This document shows, piece by piece, positions 35,611 through 43,331 of a stretch of DNA of 43,331 bases. The notes beneath the pieces are model-generated. The model had not been told where the DNA came from, searched no databases, and was given only the letters and a program-made list of their open reading frames with translations. The stretch is from Vibrio sp. 10N.261.55.A7 (lineage in GTDB: Bacteria > Pseudomonadota > Gammaproteobacteria > Enterobacterales > Vibrionaceae): the NCBI RefSeq assembly GCF_002877365.1, contig NZ_MCWZ01000311.1, positions 1-43,331 of the forward strand, in the 5' to 3' direction. The position numbers were made by a program, and so were the translations under genes. Position 1 is the first letter of the stretch; each line of letters starts with the position of its first letter.

Positions 35611-35642
35611 GTTAAAAAGTTAAAAAGTTAAAAAGTTAAAAA
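35611..35642. repeat. Four tandem copies of GTTAAAAA before the exonuclease gene
   Basis: The octamer GTTAAAAA is repeated exactly four times without interruption between the DUF294 stop and the exonuclease ribosome site (AGAGG, directly after the array). Such arrays can gain or lose units by replication slippage. A change here would alter leader length, not reading frame. Confidence 0.9.
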
Positions 35643-35649
35643 GAGGCAT

Positions 35650-36288
35650 ATGATGAATTGGCTAATGAGGCAATATTGGCACTACCGACTGAAGGGCTCT
35701 CCCTATCAATCTCTCTTTTGCACGCCTCAAAAAGGGGAGTTCGTCTCCCTTGATTGTGAGACTACGAGCTTGGACCCTAAACGTGCTGAGCTTGTGACCA
35801 TCGCCGCAACAAAAATCATCGACAATCGCATCATCACCAGCAAGCCTTTCGAAGTACACTTGCGAGCCCCACAATCGCTGGATTCAGGGTCTGTCACCAT
35901 ACACAAAATCCGACACCAGGACCTGGTAGACGGCATTACTGAAAAACAGGCTTTGATTCAATTATTAGAATTCATAGGCAATCGCCCACTGGTTGGCTAC
36001 CACATTCGCTATGATAAAAAGATATTGGATCTCGCCTGCCAAAAACACCTTGGTTTTCCCCTTCCTAACCCGCTCATAGAAGTCAGCCAAATCTATCATG
36101 ATCAACTTGAGCGACATCTACCCAATGCCTATTTCGATCTTAGCCTCAGCGCGATTTGTAAGCATCTCGATCTTCCATTGCAAGGTAAGCATGACGCCCT
36201 TCAAGATGCGATTTCTGCCGCACTGGTTTTTGTTCGGCTAACAAAAGGTGATCTGCCTTCACTCTCTACCCCTTACTCACACCGATAA
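35650..36288 (+). CDS. DnaQ-like 3'-5' exonuclease
   Basis: A 212-residue DEDDh-type exonuclease resembling the proofreading epsilon subunit of DNA polymerase III, but not dnaQ itself. The Exo I motif is V-S-L-D-C-E-T-T (Asp35, Glu37); Exo II lies in V-G-Y-H-I-R-Y-D near 116-123; Exo III is G-K-H-D-A-L-Q-D-A near 180-190, supplying the histidine and last aspartate. It lacks the polymerase-binding C-terminal segment of genuine DnaQ. Two ATGs are adjacent (35650 and 35653) after an AGAGG site; either may be used. Proteins of this type commonly follow DUF294 genes near acs or actP; the nucleic acid or nucleotide substrate in that setting is unknown. Confidence 0.88.
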   Translation: MMNWLMRQYWHYRLKGSPYQSLFCTPQKGEFVSLDCETTSLDPKRAELVTIAATKIIDNRIITSKPFEVHLRAPQSLDSGSVTIHKIRHQDLVDGITEKQALIQLLEFIGNRPLVGYHIRYDKKILDLACQKHLGFPLPNPLIEVSQIYHDQLERHLPNAYFDLSLSAICKHLDLPLQGKHDALQDAISAALVFVRLTKGDLPSLSTPYSHR

Positions 36289-36491
36289 ACTCTCGACTGA
36301 CGTCTCAATTTGTCAACTTAAGTACTTCTAAGCTAAGCAAAAAGCTGCCTCTCATCCTAAAGTCTAATTGTAGAAAAACATAAGGTGGCGGAAAGTGAGA
36401 GTCATACAAACTTTCCAATCAAACTCAACCTATCGATAACAAAACGGAAATTTGTTCTGCTAACAACTTTAAAGGCGCAAGGAGAGAAGCA

Positions 36492-38444
36492 ATGAGTGAA
36501 GCCCATATTTATCCGGTAAAAGAAAACATCAAAGCAAATACGCATGCGGATAATGACACTTACTTAGCCATGTACCAACAGTCGGTCTCTAACCCTGAAG
36601 GCTTTTGGGCTGAACATGGTAAAATCGTTGACTGGATTAAGCCATTCACTCAAGTCAAAAGCACCTCATTTGATACTGGCCATGTCGATATTCGCTGGTT
36701 TGAAGACGGCACACTGAACGTATCGGCAAACTGTATCGATCGCCACCTGGCAGACCGTGGTGACGAAGTCGCAATCATATGGGAAGGTGATGATCCTGCC
36801 GATGATAAGACACTAACGTTTAATGAACTGCACAAAGAAGTGTGTCTATTCTCCAACGCACTAAAAGAGCAAGGCGTGCGCAAAGGTGATGTGGTTTGTT
36901 TATACATGCCAATGGTACCTGAAGCTGCCGTTGCGATGCTGGCTTGTACTCGTATTGGCGCTGTTCACACTGTGGTATTCGGTGGTTTCTCTCCAGAAGC
37001 CCTTTCTGGTCGAATCATTGACTCTGACGCTAAAGTCGTGATTACCGCCGATGAAGGGGTACGTGGTGGCCGCGCAGTACCGCTGAAAAAGAATGTGGAT
37101 GAAGCGCTGACAAATCCAGACGTTAAAAACATTGAAAAAGTCGTTGTCTTTAAACGCACGGGTGGCGACATTGATTGGCACGATCACCGCGACGTTTGGT
37201 GGCACGAAGCAACCTCAAAAGTTTCTGCTGATTGCCCACCAGAAGAGATGAAAGCCGAAGATCCCCTATTCATCCTGTACACATCGGGCTCAACGGGTAA
37301 ACCAAAAGGCGTACTGCACACAACGGGTGGTTACCTTGTCTACGCAACGATGACATTCAAATACGTATTCGATTACCAAGAAGGGGAAACTTTCTGGTGT
37401 ACAGCCGACGTGGGTTGGATTACGGGTCATACCTACCTTATCTACGGTCCGCTAGCGAACGGTGCAAAAACCATTCTCTTTGAAGGCGTGCCGAATTATC
37501 CAAACACGAGCCGCATGAGCGAAGTGGTCGACAAGCATCAAGTTAATATTCTCTATACAGCACCAACTGCGATTCGTGCTCTTATGGCGAAAGGAACCGA
37601 AGCAGTAGATGGTACGTCACGATCTAGCCTTCGTGTGATGGGGTCAGTCGGTGAACCCATCAACCCAGAAGCATGGGAGTGGTACTACAAAACCATTGGT
37701 AACGAGCAATCACCAATCGTTGATACTTGGTGGCAAACAGAAACCGGTGGTATCTTGATTGCGCCACTACCAGGCGCAACAGACCTAAAACCAGGTTCAG
37801 CAACACGCCCATTCTTTGGTGTTCAGCCTGCTCTGGTTGATAATATGGGTAACATCATCGAAGAGACGGCCGCAGAAGGTAACCTTGTCATTCTCGATTC
37901 TTGGCCTGGTCAAATGCGTACCGTATATGGCGATCATGAACGATTCGAGCAAACGTACTTCTCAACCTTTAAAGGCATGTACTTCACCAGTGATGGTGCT
38001 CGTCGTGACGAAGATGGTTACTACTGGATCACAGGTCGTGTCGATGATGTACTCAACGTGTCGGGTCACCGAATGGGTACAGCAGAAGTTGAATCAGCAC
38101 TGGTTGCTCACAGCAAAATCGCTGAAGCTGCTATTGTTGGCATTCCTCATGACATCAAAGGGCAAGCTATCTACGCGTACATCACGCTCAACGATGGTGA
38201 GTTCCCAAGCGCTGAACTGCATAAAGAAGTCAAAGATTGGGTACGTAAAGAGATAGGCCCAATCGCGACACCAGACGTTCTACACTGGACAGATTCATTA
38301 CCAAAAACACGCTCAGGCAAAATCATGCGTCGTATACTTCGTAAAATTGCCACCGGTGATACCAGTAACCTAGGTGACACTTCCACTTTGGCTGACCCAA
38401 GTGTGGTTGATAAGCTTATTGCCGAAAAAGCTGAACTTGCTTAG
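36492..38444 (+). CDS. acs: Acetyl-coenzyme A synthetase (AMP-forming)
   Basis: Acs activates acetate with ATP and CoA to acetyl-CoA via acetyl-AMP, scavenging low acetate. The 650-residue length is standard. The adenylation P-loop is [11 protein letters not shown] at about 263-273; [10 protein letters not shown] near 413-422 contains the AMP-binding region; and the C-terminal P-K-T-R-S-G-K motif places the catalytic lysine at 610, the residue acetylated by Pat-type enzymes in other bacteria. A GGAGAG ribosome site precedes the ATG. The 203-base upstream gap must hold its promoter; no CRP or CrbR site can be called with confidence. CrbS, CrbR and the symporter in the window complete the acetate-uptake route. 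Confidence 0.97.
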   Translation: MSEAHIYPVKENIKANTHADNDTYLAMYQQSVSNPEGFWAEHGKIVDWIKPFTQVKSTSFDTGHVDIRWFEDGTLNVSANCIDRHLADRGDEVAIIWEGDDPADDKTLTFNELHKEVCLFSNALKEQGVRKGDVVCLYMPMVPEAAVAMLACTRIGAVHTVVFGGFSPEALSGRIIDSDAKVVITADEGVRGGRAVPLKKNVDEALTNPDVKNIEKVVVFKRTGGDIDWHDHRDVWWHEATSKVSADCPPEEMKAEDPLFILYTSGSTGKPKGVLHTTGGYLVYATMTFKYVFDYQEGETFWCTADVGWITGHTYLIYGPLANGAKTILFEGVPNYPNTSRMSEVVDKHQVNILYTAPTAIRALMAKGTEAVDGTSRSSLRVMGSVGEPINPEAWEWYYKTIGNEQSPIVDTWWQTETGGILIAPLPGATDLKPGSATRPFFGVQPALVDNMGNIIEETAAEGNLVILDSWPGQMRTVYGDHERFEQTYFSTFKGMYFTSDGARRDEDGYYWITGRVDDVLNVSGHRMGTAEVESALVAHSKIAEAAIVGIPHDIKGQAIYAYITLNDGEFPSAELHKEVKDWVRKEIGPIATPDVLHWTDSLPKTRSGKIMRRILRKIATGDTSNLGDTSTLADPSVVDKLIAEKAELA

Positions 38445-38799
38445 GGTATCATTTAGTCTTCGTATTGCATAAAGTCGAGCTATATAAGAGCAAAAAGCAA
38501 TACGTTTAAAACACACTCGCAATCAAACCGTCACCTATGTGGCGGTTTTTTTATGGGAATAACCTCATAATTTAACATCCCCATACGGGTCGAAATGGGT
38601 AATTTTGTTAACTTGGTTACAGATTCCGTCGTTACAACTAGGTGATTAGACCAGTAAATTGCTGCGATTTGCGCTGAATTAGCTATAATCTTGGTCTAAT
38701 TTCAAAGAACCGTGATTTTTTGACATAAATCGCATACGGATTCTTTGATAATGTGGGAATATTAAGATTCGTCACACGATAATGGAAGATGGCAACACA
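38445..38799. other. acs-aroQ intergenic region
   Basis: These 355 bases include the acs terminator (38525-38552) and, after it, an AT-rich stretch expected to hold the aroQ promoter. A TATAAT hexamer at 38684-38689 and a TTGACA at about 38718-38723 are visible, but neither has a partner at good spacing. No gene or RNA is evident. Confidence 0.5.
38525..38552 (+). terminator. Terminator after acs
   Basis: AAACCGTCAC, loop CTAT, GTGGCGGTTT (one T-G pair) and a T run form a clear intrinsic terminator 81 bases after the acs stop. Confidence 0.9.
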
Positions 38800-39249
38800 A
38801 TGACTGCAAAATCACGCATTCTAGTCCTAAATGGCCCAAACATTAACCTTTTGGGGTTACGAGAACCCGCTCATTACGGCTCTCAAACACTAGCTCAGAT
38901 CATTGACACGTTAACCCAACAAGCCTCAAACGCTCAGGTTGAGTTACAACATCTACAGTCGAATCGAGAATATGAGCTGCTTGAAACCATTCATGATGCC
39001 TTTGGTAAAGTGGATTTTATTATCATAAATCCCGCAGCTTTTACACACACCAGCGTTGCTCTTCGTGATGCCTTACTCGGTGTGAACATCCCATTTATTG
39101 AAGTGCATTTATCTAACATACATGCACGAGAACCTTTCCGTCACCACTCATATCTGTCAGATAAGGCTGAAGGTGTGATCTGTGGTTTAGGCGCGCAAGG
39201 TTATGAATTCGCTTTGATGGCTGCCATTAAGCACTTGCAATCTAAATAA
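38800..39249 (+). CDS. aroQ: 3-dehydroquinate dehydratase, type II
   Basis: AroQ dehydrates 3-dehydroquinate to 3-dehydroshikimate in the shikimate pathway. The start at 38800 gives 149 residues, the usual size, and the usual opening [12 protein letters not shown]; an ATG six codons upstream is also in frame and cannot be excluded, and neither has an ideal ribosome site. Type II features are the [13 protein letters not shown] motif with its active-site loop containing the tyrosine of [15 protein letters not shown] near 70-80 with the catalytic histidine region, and [11 protein letters not shown] near 98-108. It is followed 98 bases later by accB, an order common in gamma-proteobacteria. Confidence 0.95.
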   Translation: MTAKSRILVLNGPNINLLGLREPAHYGSQTLAQIIDTLTQQASNAQVELQHLQSNREYELLETIHDAFGKVDFIIINPAAFTHTSVALRDALLGVNIPFIEVHLSNIHAREPFRHHSYLSDKAEGVICGLGAQGYEFALMAAIKHLQSK

Positions 39250-39347
39250 TGACTACGCAATCAAAGTAACAAGATTACTTATACGGTAAACAAACACTCT
39301 ACAGCTTTCATTGAGCTGTCTTATTCACAAGATAAAGAGAAAGAAAA

Positions 39348-39812
39348 ATGGATATCCGCAAAATCAAAAAGCTAATTGAATTAGTTGAAGAATCTGGCAT
39401 TGCTGAACTAGAGATCGCTGAAGGTGAAGAATCAGTACGAATCAGTCGCTATGGCGCTGCACCGGCTGCGGCACCAGTTCAATACGCAGCAGCTCCGGTT
39501 TCGGCACCTGCTGCTCCAGCTCCAGCGGCGCCTGCTGCTCCAGCGGCATCAGTAGAAGCGGCTCCGGAAGTTGTTTCTGGTCACCAAGTTCTTTCTCCAA
39601 TGGTGGGTACGTTCTACGGTGCACCAAGCCCAGATGCAAAACCATTCGTTAAAGTGGGTCAGCAAGTCAATGCAGGTGACACGATCTGTATCGTTGAAGC
39701 CATGAAGATGATGAACCAGATCGAAGCTGATAAAGCAGGCGTTGTTACCGCTATCCTAGTTGAAGACGGTAACCCTGTTGAGTTCGACCAACCACTCGTT
39801 GTTATCGAATAA
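39348..39812 (+). CDS. accB: Biotin carboxyl carrier protein of acetyl-CoA carboxylase
   Basis: AccB carries the biotin that moves CO2 from biotin carboxylase to the carboxyltransferase in malonyl-CoA formation. The 154-residue protein has an N-terminal interaction segment (about 1-36), a low-complexity Ala/Pro-rich linker (about 37-75) and a C-terminal biotinyl domain. The biotinylated lysine is Lys120 in VEAMKMMN, the canonical E-A-M-K-M motif, and the thumb insertion of bacterial BCCP is near 90-98. The next gene, accC, starts 15 bases after the stop, so the two form an operon with coupled expression. Confidence 0.97.
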   Translation: MDIRKIKKLIELVEESGIAELEIAEGEESVRISRYGAAPAAAPVQYAAAPVSAPAAPAPAAPAAPAASVEAAPEVVSGHQVLSPMVGTFYGAPSPDAKPFVKVGQQVNAGDTICIVEAMKMMNQIEADKAGVVTAILVEDGNPVEFDQPLVVIE

Positions 39813-39827
39813 TAGAGGCAGTCTCTC

Positions 39828-41171
39828 ATGTTAGATAAATTAGTCATCGCGAACCGAGGTGAAATTGCACTTCGTATTCTTCGCGCATGTAAAGAGCTAG
39901 GCATTAAGACTGTCGCTGTTCACTCAACAGCTGACCGCGATCTTAAGCACGTGCTTCTTGCAGACGAAACAGTATGTATCGGTCCTGCTCGCGGTATCGA
40001 TAGCTACCTAAATATTCCTCGTATCATCTCAGCCGCTGAAGTGACTGGCGCCGTTGCCATTCACCCAGGTTACGGTTTCTTATCAGAGAATGCCGACTTT
40101 GCTGAACAAGTTGAGCGCAGTGGGTTCATCTTTGTCGGCCCTAAAGCGGAAACCATCCGCATCATGGGTGACAAAGTCTCTGCAATTACCTCAATGAAAA
40201 AAGCAGGCGTTCCTTGTGTTCCCGGCTCTGACGGCCCACTGGATGATGACGAAGCGAAAAACAAAGCACACGCGAAACGCATTGGTTTCCCAGTAATCAT
40301 CAAAGCCTCTGGCGGCGGCGGTGGTCGTGGTATGCGTGTTGTACGCAGCGAAGCGGATCTAGTTGAAGCGATCGCCATGACCCGCGCAGAAGCAAAAGCC
40401 TGTTTCAACAACGACGTCGTTTACATGGAGAAATTCCTAGAAAACCCACGTCACGTTGAAGTACAAGTCATTGCGGATGGTCAAGGTGGTGCAATTCACC
40501 TTGGTGAGCGTGACTGTTCTATGCAGCGTCGTCACCAAAAAGTGGTGGAAGAGGCTCCAGCACCAGGTATTACGGAAGAAATGCGTAAGTACATTGGTGA
40601 GCGCTGTACTCGAGCTTGTCTTGAGATCGGCTACCGCGGCGCGGGTACGTTTGAGTTCCTATATGAAAACGGTGAGTTCTACTTCATTGAAATGAACACC
40701 CGTATTCAGGTAGAGCACCCTGTGACAGAAATGGTAACAGGCGTCGATCTGATCAAAGAGCAGCTTCGTGTTGCTGCAGGTCAACCGTTGTCTTTCACTC
40801 AAGATGATATCAAACTAAGTGGCCATGCCATTGAGTGTCGTATCAATGCGGAAGATCCAGAGCGTTTCCTTCCTTCACCAGGTAAAGTGACACGTTTCCA
40901 TGCTCCTGGTGGTATGGGTGTACGTTGGGAATCACACATCTACACAGGTTATACAGTGCCTCCTCATTACGACTCTATGATCGGTAAGCTTATTACCTTT
41001 GGTGAGAACCGTGATGTGGCGATTGCACGCATGAAAAATGCTCTGAGTGAGATGATCATTGAAGGCATTAAAGTGAACGTGACTCTGCAAGAATCGATCA
41101 TGAATGACGAAAACTTCCAACACGGTGGTGCGAACATCCACTACCTTGAGAAGAAACTTGGTCTCCAATAA
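39828..41171 (+). CDS. accC: Biotin carboxylase subunit of acetyl-CoA carboxylase
   Basis: AccC uses ATP and bicarbonate to carboxylate biotin on AccB, the first half of the committed step of fatty acid synthesis. The 447-residue length is typical. Features visible in order are the N-terminal [17 protein letters not shown], the glycine-rich ATP lid [11 protein letters not shown] near residues 159-169, [16 protein letters not shown] near 224-239, and the active-site [16 protein letters not shown] near 286-301. It ends in a good terminator, separating it from prmA. AccA and AccD are not in this window. Confidence 0.98.
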   Translation: MLDKLVIANRGEIALRILRACKELGIKTVAVHSTADRDLKHVLLADETVCIGPARGIDSYLNIPRIISAAEVTGAVAIHPGYGFLSENADFAEQVERSGFIFVGPKAETIRIMGDKVSAITSMKKAGVPCVPGSDGPLDDDEAKNKAHAKRIGFPVIIKASGGGGGRGMRVVRSEADLVEAIAMTRAEAKACFNNDVVYMEKFLENPRHVEVQVIADGQGGAIHLGERDCSMQRRHQKVVEEAPAPGITEEMRKYIGERCTRACLEIGYRGAGTFEFLYENGEFYFIEMNTRIQVEHPVTEMVTGVDLIKEQLRVAAGQPLSFTQDDIKLSGHAIECRINAEDPERFLPSPGKVTRFHAPGGMGVRWESHIYTGYTVPPHYDSMIGKLITFGENRDVAIARMKNALSEMIIEGIKVNVTLQESIMNDENFQHGGANIHYLEKKLGLQ

Positions 41172-41202
41172 GATTCAGCTCTAAAAGCACAACATTGACT
41201 CT

Positions 41203-41234
41203 AAATGCTCACTTCGGTGAGCATTTTTGTTTTT
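41203..41234 (+). terminator. Terminator after accBC
   Basis: AAATGCTCAC, loop TTCG, GTGAGCATTT and a T-rich tail form a perfect ten-base-pair stem with UUCG loop, 31 bases after the accC stop. Confidence 0.93.
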
Positions 41235-41305
41235 GCCTATAAAGTCGTCGGATATCTGCTAAACTCAGCGCCAATCTATTTATAACCCTTGTAGAGCACA
41301 TACCC

Positions 41306-42193
41306 ATGCCTTGGATTCAAATCAAACTCAACGCCACCAATGCCAATGCGGAACAAATTGGTGACATGCTGATGGAAGAAACAGGTGCACTGTCTGTCAC
41401 CTTCTTAGATGCTCACGACACACCTGTATTTGAGCCTTTGCCTGGTGAAACCCGATTATGGGGTGATACGGACGTTCTTGCTCTGTACGATGCAGAAGCG
41501 GACACGTCATTTATTCTCAAGCAAATGAAGCAAAGCGATTTATTAGAAACTGATTTTGCTTACAAAGTGGAGCAGCTCGAGGATAAAGATTGGGTGCGCG
41601 AATGGATGGATAACTTCCACCCAATGAAATTTGGTGAGCGACTATGGATTTGTCCAAGCTGGCGTGACGTTCCTGAGCCTGATGCGGTGAATGTGATGCT
41701 TGACCCAGGCCTAGCGTTTGGAACCGGTACACACCCGACAACGGCGTTGTGTTTAGAGTGGTTAGAAGGGTTAGCTCTGTCAGGCAAAACCGTCATCGAC
41801 TTTGGCTGCGGTTCTGGCATTTTAGCCATTGCAGCGATTAAGTTAGGTGCGAAAAAAGTGATTGGTATCGATATCGATCCTCAAGCCCTGCTTGCTTCAA
41901 AAGATAATGCCCAGCGCAATGGCGTTGCTGACCAGCTAGAAGTGTTTCTTCCACAGGATCAACCGGAAGATTTATTGGCAGATGTGGTCGTCGCCAACAT
42001 ACTGGCAGGGCCACTTCGTGAGCTCTCTTCAATCATTAAAGACTTAGTAAAACCAGAAGGTGTTCTAGCGATGTCTGGCGTGCTGGACACCCAAGCAGAA
42101 GACGTAGCTAACTATTATCGCGACCAATTTCAGCTAGACCCTATCAAAGAGCAGAGCGAATGGTGCCGAATTTCAGGCGCAAAGCACGATTAA
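41306..42193 (+). CDS. prmA: Ribosomal protein L11 methyltransferase
   Basis: PrmA trimethylates lysines and the N-terminus of ribosomal protein L11 with S-adenosylmethionine. The 295-residue protein has an N-terminal L11-recognition domain (about 1-55, opening MPWIQIKLN), a linker helix region, and a Rossmann methyltransferase domain with motif [15 protein letters not shown] at about 159-172 and the catalytic-region motif V-V-V-A-N-I-L-A near 227-234. The [12 protein letters not shown] stretch near 136-147 is a family hallmark. It has its own promoter region after the accC terminator and is followed by dusB after 140 bases. Confidence 0.97.
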   Translation: MPWIQIKLNATNANAEQIGDMLMEETGALSVTFLDAHDTPVFEPLPGETRLWGDTDVLALYDAEADTSFILKQMKQSDLLETDFAYKVEQLEDKDWVREWMDNFHPMKFGERLWICPSWRDVPEPDAVNVMLDPGLAFGTGTHPTTALCLEWLEGLALSGKTVIDFGCGSGILAIAAIKLGAKKVIGIDIDPQALLASKDNAQRNGVADQLEVFLPQDQPEDLLADVVVANILAGPLRELSSIIKDLVKPEGVLAMSGVLDTQAEDVANYYRDQFQLDPIKEQSEWCRISGAKHD

Positions 42194-42269
42194 ATAAGAC
42201 TTTTCGAGACTAATTGGCTGAATTTAATGCAATTTACACAAACAAATTGTAAATGCTCAAATATTAGTC

Positions 42270-42306
42270 TTTTCACACAGCAAAAAAATGCGTAAAATGC
42301 GCGCCC
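42270..42306 (+). promoter_or_regulatory. Candidate dusB-fis promoter with GC-rich discriminator
   Basis: TTTTCA (42270-42275) and TAAAAT (42293-42298) are separated by 17 bases and followed directly by GCGCGCCC. A GC-rich discriminator is the hallmark of promoters shut down by ppGpp/DksA, and the dusB-fis promoter of E. coli is a known example. The transcript would start about 25-30 bases before the dusB start codon. Confidence 0.7.
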
Positions 42307-42333
42307 TTACTGCTGTAATACTGTGAAGACGTT

Positions 42334-43302
42334 TTGAAAATTGGAAATCATCAACTTAAGAACAATCTAATCGTCGCTCCTATGGCTGGAGTTACGGATA
42401 GACCCTTTCGAGAGTTATGTCTTCGCTATGGTGCGGGAATGGCGGTCAGCGAAATGATGTCCTCAAACCCAAAACTATGGAAAACGTCGAAATCAATGCA
42501 ACGCATGGTACACGAAGGCGAGTCGGGCATTCGTTCTGTACAAATTGCGGGAGCAGATCCACAGCTTATGGCAGAAGCTGCACAATTTAATGTTGAAAAC
42601 GGTGCGCAAATCATCGATATCAACATGGGTTGTCCAGCTAAGAAAGTAAACAAAAAGCTAGCCGGTTCTGCTTTGCTACAGCGTCCAGAGCTCATTAAAG
42701 AGATTCTAACCGCGGTGGTCAATGCAGTAGATGTACCTGTAACACTAAAAACCCGTACTGGCTGGGATACAGAGAATCGTAACTGTGTCCAAATAGCACA
42801 ATTAGCCGAAGGCTGCGGCATTCAAGCACTGGCGCTCCATGGGAGAACTCGAGCTTGTATGTACAAAGGCGAGGCCGAATATGAACACATTAAAGCAGCA
42901 AAACAAGCTGTCTCAATACCCGTCATCGCTAACGGTGATATTGATAGCCCTCAAAAAGCTAAGTTTGTGCTGGAGTACACTGGCGCTGATGCTTTAATGA
43001 TTGGTCGTCCCGCCCAGGGTCGCCCATGGATTTTTCAGGAAATCCAACACTTTTTGGAAAACGGTACCACTATGCCTGATCTTCCGCATGAGGAAGTGAA
43101 AGACATACTGCTTGGCCATGTGGACGCTCTACATGATTTTTATGGAGAGTATTTGGGCCCTCGAATTGCACGTAAGCATGTCGGGTGGTATCTAAAGGAA
43201 CACGAACAAGCAAGTGAATTTCGCCGTGCCTTCAATGCTATCGAAGCAGCTCCGCTGCAAATTGAAGCATTAGAAGGTTATTTTGATAACGTTGCATCAT
43301 AA
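42334..43302 (+). CDS. dusB: tRNA-dihydrouridine synthase B
   Basis: DusB reduces specific uridines in tRNA to dihydrouridine using FMN and NADPH. The 322-residue protein starts at a TTG, giving the family's usual opening M-K-I-G-N-H-Q-L; no ATG or GTG nearby fits the alignment, and the ribosome site is weak. The FMN barrel shows [12 protein letters not shown] at 15-26, catalytic Cys100 in [11 protein letters not shown], and later the phosphate-binding IPVIANGDI and [15 protein letters not shown] segments. It is the first gene of the conserved dusB-fis operon; fis begins 24 bases after its stop. Confidence 0.96.
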   Translation: MKIGNHQLKNNLIVAPMAGVTDRPFRELCLRYGAGMAVSEMMSSNPKLWKTSKSMQRMVHEGESGIRSVQIAGADPQLMAEAAQFNVENGAQIIDINMGCPAKKVNKKLAGSALLQRPELIKEILTAVVNAVDVPVTLKTRTGWDTENRNCVQIAQLAEGCGIQALALHGRTRACMYKGEAEYEHIKAAKQAVSIPVIANGDIDSPQKAKFVLEYTGADALMIGRPAQGRPWIFQEIQHFLENGTTMPDLPHEEVKDILLGHVDALHDFYGEYLGPRIARKHVGWYLKEHEQASEFRRAFNAIEAAPLQIEALEGYFDNVAS

Positions 43303-43326
43303 TTAATGAGAAGAGTTAGACCGAAT

Positions 43327-43331
43327 ATGTT
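43327..43331 (+). CDS. fis: Start of fis (nucleoid protein), cut by window end
   Basis: Only ATGTT is present before the window ends, so nothing can be read from the protein. The call rests on the conserved dusB-fis gene order, the short 24-base gap, and Vibrio Fis beginning Met-Phe, which an ATG-TT start allows. Confidence 0.5.

Noticed and set aside
36289..36491. CRP or CrbR site before acs
   Set aside because: Acs is CRP- and CrbR-controlled in related bacteria, but no stretch here matches a CRP consensus well and I do not know a reliable CrbR motif.
1..43331. Search by eye for CRISPR arrays, tRNA genes, integrases, transposases and prophage genes
   Set aside because: None seen; all long frames are core metabolic or housekeeping genes, so no mobile or defence island is claimed.

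Overview
This window is a piece of core chromosome from a gamma-proteobacterium, most likely a Vibrio or close Vibrionaceae relative. The evidence is protein-level recognition and local gene order: an NhaP2-type antiporter with the Asp133/Asp162 pair described in Vibrio cholerae, a VC_2705-type acetate symporter pair, CrbR and CrbS acetate-switch regulators, and runs such as menA-rraA, cpxP/cpxRA, aspA-dcuA, accBC-prmA and dusB-fis. Base composition looks moderate and AT-rich between genes. No rRNA, tRNA, CRISPR array, integrase, transposase or insertion sequence was seen. Nearly every gene is a recognisable housekeeping or metabolic gene, so no wholly new system is evident. The most interesting material is regulatory.

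Layout. 1-7514: end of coaA, a DUF805 membrane protein, a stand-alone CHMI-like tautomerase, tpiA, a MATE exporter, then menA-rraA, efp and its divergent modifying enzyme epmB. 7739-14247: dcuB, pfkA, the metal exporter fieF, and the divergent Cpx envelope-stress locus (cpxP against cpxRA) with tandem CpxR boxes between them. 14321-21327: Fur-boxed sodA, trmL, fxsA, aspA-dcuA and dsbD. 21476-26213: crbR, nhaP2 and the DUF4212/SSS acetate-type symporter pair. 26334-28773: an unknown membrane-anchored protein, then fagA-fumC behind a perfect Fur box. 28841-38444: the giant symporter-kinase hybrid crbS, an MFS carrier, a cNMP/CBS/DUF294 protein with a DnaQ-like exonuclease, and acs. 38800-43331: aroQ, accB-accC, prmA, dusB and the first bases of fis.

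How the genes work together. Three themes recur. (1) Acetate: sensor kinase (crbS), response regulator (crbR), symporter (small and large subunits) and acetyl-CoA synthetase (acs) all lie within about 17 kb, with a DUF294/exonuclease pair directly before acs; accBC then uses acetyl-CoA for fatty acid synthesis. (2) C4-dicarboxylates and fumarate: aspA makes fumarate, dcuA and dcuB exchange dicarboxylates, fumC interconverts fumarate and malate, and menA supplies menaquinone for anaerobic respiration. An FNR-like site precedes dcuB. (3) Stress and iron: sodA and fagA-fumC each have a strong Fur box, and Cpx, DsbD and FieF deal with envelope folding, disulfides and metal export.

Most genes end in clear hairpin-plus-T terminators, several serving convergent pairs. 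Several starts were moved from the longest reading frame because the ribosome binding site or family alignment favours a downstream codon (pfkA, cpxP, cpxR, fxsA, crbR, the DUF294 protein, aroQ). nhaP2 and dusB appear to use TTG and fxsA GTG.
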